Made by a program: the position numbers and the translations under genes. Below, piece by piece: positions 62,066-64,000 of a DNA stretch of 64,000 nt. The stretch spans positions 3,762,501 to 3,826,500 of the forward strand of contig NZ_CP068985.1 of NCBI RefSeq assembly GCF_019397265.1. The letters are read 5' to 3'. Source of the stretch: Nonomuraea coxensis DSM 45129. Lineage in GTDB: Bacteria; Actinomycetota; Actinomycetes; Streptosporangiales; Streptosporangiaceae. Position 1 is the first letter of the stretch, and each line of letters begins with the position of its first letter. Under the pieces are notes generated by a model. The model worked only from the letters and a program-made list of their open reading frames with translations. It searched no databases and was not told the origin of the DNA.

Positions 62066-63175
62066 CTAACCGCCGAGCACCCGCAGGCACTCGCGGGCGA
62101 GCTGCAGCTCCTCGCGCGGGCGTACGGCGAGGACGGGGACGGCCGCCCTCTCGGCGCTGACCGGACCGTCGTCGTGGCGGGCGGCGAGCGCGGGCGGCTC
62201 GATCCCGAGCGGCCCGAGCCGCCGGCAGACCGCCTCGCGCACCTCGGGCTGGTCCCAGCCGATCTCGCCGGTGAACACGAGCGCGTCGACGCGCGGCAGC
62301 GACGTGGCCGCGGCGGCGATCTCCCGCGCCACCCGGTGGGCGAACACGCGCAGCGCCAGCCCGGCGTCCCGGTCGCCGTCGCGCTCGGCGGCGACCAGTT
62401 CGCGGGTGTCGCCGGAGCGTCCGGACAGGCCGAGCAGCCCGGAGCGGCGTTCCAGCCCTTCGCTCAGCTCGTCCAGGCCGAGGCGGCCCTCGGCCAGCAG
62501 CCAGGTCAGCATGCCGGGATCGACGCTGCCCGAGCGCTTGCTCATGGGCATGCCCTCCAGCGGCGTGAACCCCATCGAGGTGTCCACGCTGCGCCCGCCC
62601 GACAGCGCGCACGCCGAGCACCCGCCGCCCAGGTGCGCCATCAGCAGCTCCAGCTCGGCGAGCGGCCGGCCGAGCAGCTCCGCCGTACGGTCGGCGGCCC
62701 AGGCGTAGGACAGGCCGTGGAAGCCGTAGCGGCGCAGGCCGTGCCGCTCGCGCCACTCGCGCGGCAGCGCGTACGTCGCCGCCTCCTCCGGCAGCCCCGC
62801 GTGGAAGGCGGTGTCCGGGCAGAGCACGTGCGGCACCGCGGGAAGCTGCTCGCGGGCGGCCTCCAGCAGCGCCAGCGCGGGCGGCAGGTGGAGCGGCGCG
62901 AGGCTCGTCACGCCGCGCAGCGCCGCCGCCGTCTCGTCGTCGGCGACCGCCGGGGCGCGCACGACCTCGCCGCCGTGCACGATGCGGTGCGCCACCGCCC
63001 GTACGTCCCGGCCGAAGTGCCCGCCGAGGAAGCGGGCCAGCTCCTCCCGCGCCGTCTCCGGGCCGGCGGCCCGCCCGCACCGCGCGCTGTCCAGCACGCA
63101 GCCGCCCTGCACCAGGTCGAGCCGGAGGCTGGAGGAGCCCGCGTTCACGGTCAGCACCGCCGCCGATTCGCTCAT
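62066..63175 (-). CDS. ackA: Acetate kinase
   Basis: 369 aa, slightly shorter than the usual 390-400. ASKHA motifs: VLTVNAGSSSLRLDL at the start, AHRIVHGG, YGFHGLSY (catalytic His), AHLGGGCSACAL, DTSMGFTPLEGMPMSKRSGSVDPG and VFTGEIGWDQPEVRE. Makes ATP from acetyl phosphate or activates acetate. ATG 63175 chosen; another in-frame ATG lies 24 bases upstream. No phosphotransacetylase or phosphoketolase gene is adjacent in the window. Confidence 0.92.
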   Translation of the reverse strand: MSESAAVLTVNAGSSSLRLDLVQGGCVLDSARCGRAAGPETAREELARFLGGHFGRDVRAVAHRIVHGGEVVRAPAVADDETAAALRGVTSLAPLHLPPALALLEAAREQLPAVPHVLCPDTAFHAGLPEEAATYALPREWRERHGLRRYGFHGLSYAWAADRTAELLGRPLAELELLMAHLGGGCSACALSGGRSVDTSMGFTPLEGMPMSKRSGSVDPGMLTWLLAEGRLGLDELSEGLERRSGLLGLSGRSGDTRELVAAERDGDRDAGLALRVFAHRVAREIAAAATSLPRVDALVFTGEIGWDQPEVREAVCRRLGPLGIEPPALAARHDDGPVSAERAAVPVLAVRPREELQLARECLRVLGG

Positions 63176-63322
63176 CCGCTCGTCGAACGCCAGGCCCATG
63201 CGCCCCCGGCTACCCGCCACCGCCCGCGCAAAACGGACGCGAGCAAAACGGACGGCTTGGGACGAAGGCGCTTTACCGCACCCAGAGGTTGCCCGGCGAT
63301 CAGGTCGGGTAGGCGTGCGCTC

Positions 63323-63811
63323 ATGAACATCCGCCTTACGGTGAACGGCAGGCCGCACACGATCGACGTGGACCCCCGCATGTCGCTGCTCGACCTGCTG
63401 CGCGAGCGGCTGGGGCTGATCGGCTCGAAGAAGGGGTGCGACCACGGGCAGTGCGGCGCCTGCACCGTCCTCGTCGAGGGGAGGCGGGCCAACTCCTGCC
63501 TGGCGCTGGCGGTCGCGATGGACGGCCGCTCCGTCACCACCGTCGAGGGCCTCGCCGACGGCGAGCGGCTGCACCCGCTGCAGGCCGCCTTCATCGAGCA
63601 CGACGCCTTCCAGTGCGGCTACTGCACCCCCGGCCAGCTCTGCTCGGCGGCCGGCATGCTCGGCGAGCCGGGCCCGAGCGCCGTCACCGAGAACCTGATG
63701 GACGACCCCGAGCTGACCCCGGCCGAGATCAGGGAGCGCATGAGCGGCAACCTGTGCCGCTGCGGCGCGTACGTCAACATCGTCAGCGCCATCTCCGAGG
63801 TCGCCCGATGA
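63323..63811 (+). CDS. (2Fe-2S)-binding subunit of a xanthine dehydrogenase-family enzyme
   Basis: 162-aa small subunit. Plant-type 2Fe-2S loop GCDHGQCGACTVLVEG...NSC (about residues 38-61) and the second cluster CGYCTPGQL...GNLCRCGAY (about 100-152). It passes electrons between molybdopterin and FAD subunits. Its stop overlaps the start of the FAD subunit (ATGA), so a large molybdenum subunit should follow beyond the window. Confidence 0.95.
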   Translation: MNIRLTVNGRPHTIDVDPRMSLLDLLRERLGLIGSKKGCDHGQCGACTVLVEGRRANSCLALAVAMDGRSVTTVEGLADGERLHPLQAAFIEHDAFQCGYCTPGQLCSAAGMLGEPGPSAVTENLMDDPELTPAEIRERMSGNLCRCGAYVNIVSAISEVAR

Positions 63812-64000
63812 GGCCGTTCGACTACGCCCGCGCCTCCAGCCCCGCCGACGCCGTGCGCCGCTACCGCCCCGGCACCATGTACCTGGGCGGCGGCACCAAC
63901 CTCGTCGACCTCATGCGCCTCGGCGTGGCCCGTCCCGAGCACCTGCTGGACGTCAGCCGGCTGCCGCTGGACGCCGTCGAGGAGGTCAGGGGCCGGCTGC
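63808..64000 (+). CDS. FAD-binding subunit of the same molybdo-flavoenzyme (partial)
   Basis: 64 codons to the window end: MRPFDYARASSPADAV and TMYLGGGTNLVDLMRLG match the FAD-binding PCMH domain of the medium subunit (CoxM/XdhB type). The remaining part is outside. Substrate could be xanthine, an aldehyde or CO; this fragment does not decide. Confidence 0.9.
   Translation, partial: MRPFDYARASSPADAVRRYRPGTMYLGGGTNLVDLMRLGVARPEHLLDVSRLPLDAVEEVRGRL

Noticed and set aside
58694..63811. A 1705-codon open frame on the plus strand spanning recD2 and ackA
   Set aside because: Its translation is low-complexity Arg/Gly/Ala and lies opposite well-supported minus-strand genes. It exists because GC-rich codon bias removes stop codons. 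Only its last 162 codons (from 63323) are a real gene.

Overview
The window is very GC-rich (roughly 70% or more by eye), with GTG/TTG starts, ATGA/GTGA overlaps and many families typical of filamentous actinobacteria: PF04672-type methyltransferase, DUF1918, DUF3140, an Acg-like nitroreductase, a CebR cellobiose system, and lon behind an HspR-type operator. A member of the Streptosporangiales (Nonomuraea-like) or a relative is my inference from gene content; no rRNA or tRNA gene is present to confirm it. About 60 protein genes fill nearly all of the sequence. It reads as ordinary chromosome carrying one decayed transposon.

Layout. 1-1550: a two-component pair (kinase, partial regulator). 1900-4341: lon with its heat-shock operator and terminator. 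4350-7621: a MarR regulator and the metNIQ methionine importer. 7709-10665: an acyl-CoA synthetase and an HtrA-like membrane protease. 10742-13308: a four-gene ABC-2 exporter operon with its own small winged-helix regulator. 13391-18789: cydA-cydB-cydD-cydC, with cydC frameshifted, divergent from a padR gene across a strong palindrome. 19308-21208: a HAAS-domain membrane protein and a VOC-ArsR-SRPBCC operon. 21216-25535: a pentapeptide-repeat protein, thioredoxin, a methyltransferase, class II DAHP synthase and a tiny ORF coupled to it. 25535-28444: a FAD monooxygenase, an orphan anti-sigma factor and a tnpB remnant with its right-end hairpin.

28588-36744: an aminoglycoside-phosphotransferase-fold gene, the cebR-bglC-cebGFE cellobiose locus with two perfect CebR boxes, and a DUF2157-like membrane protein. 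36853-41259: a probable hypoxia/redox-stress group (persulfide dioxygenase-rhodanese, DUF1918, tandem Usp, Acg-like nitroreductase, OsmC fragment, STAS protein). 41399-48988: an ArsB/NhaD-type transporter, then a LacI regulator, GH3 glycosidase, aldo/keto reductase and 2-hydroxyacid dehydrogenase; two copies of one 12-bp palindrome tie the LacI gene to the reductase-GH3 pair. 49045-54674: ANTAR-GAF-PAS-SpoIIE phosphatase, STAS protein, TetR-controlled MFS pump, CBS protein. 54726-59708: KtrAB-type potassium uptake, a DUF3140/HVA1 pair, epoxide hydrolase and WYL regulator. 59776-64000: a NADAR-like fragment, RecD2-type helicase, acetate kinase, and the start of a xanthine-dehydrogenase-type molybdo-flavoenzyme operon cut by the window end.

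The strongest unexplained signal is a 19-nt hairpin sequence repeated exactly in the 5' leaders of two unrelated ion transporters (42744-42762 before the ArsB/NhaD-type gene; 56799-56817 before ktrB). It looks like a shared structured RNA regulator. Further points of interest are the 22-codon ORF linked by overlaps to both the monooxygenase and DAHP synthase, the divergent short cytochrome bd subunits, and several palindromic operators that can be matched to neighbouring regulators.
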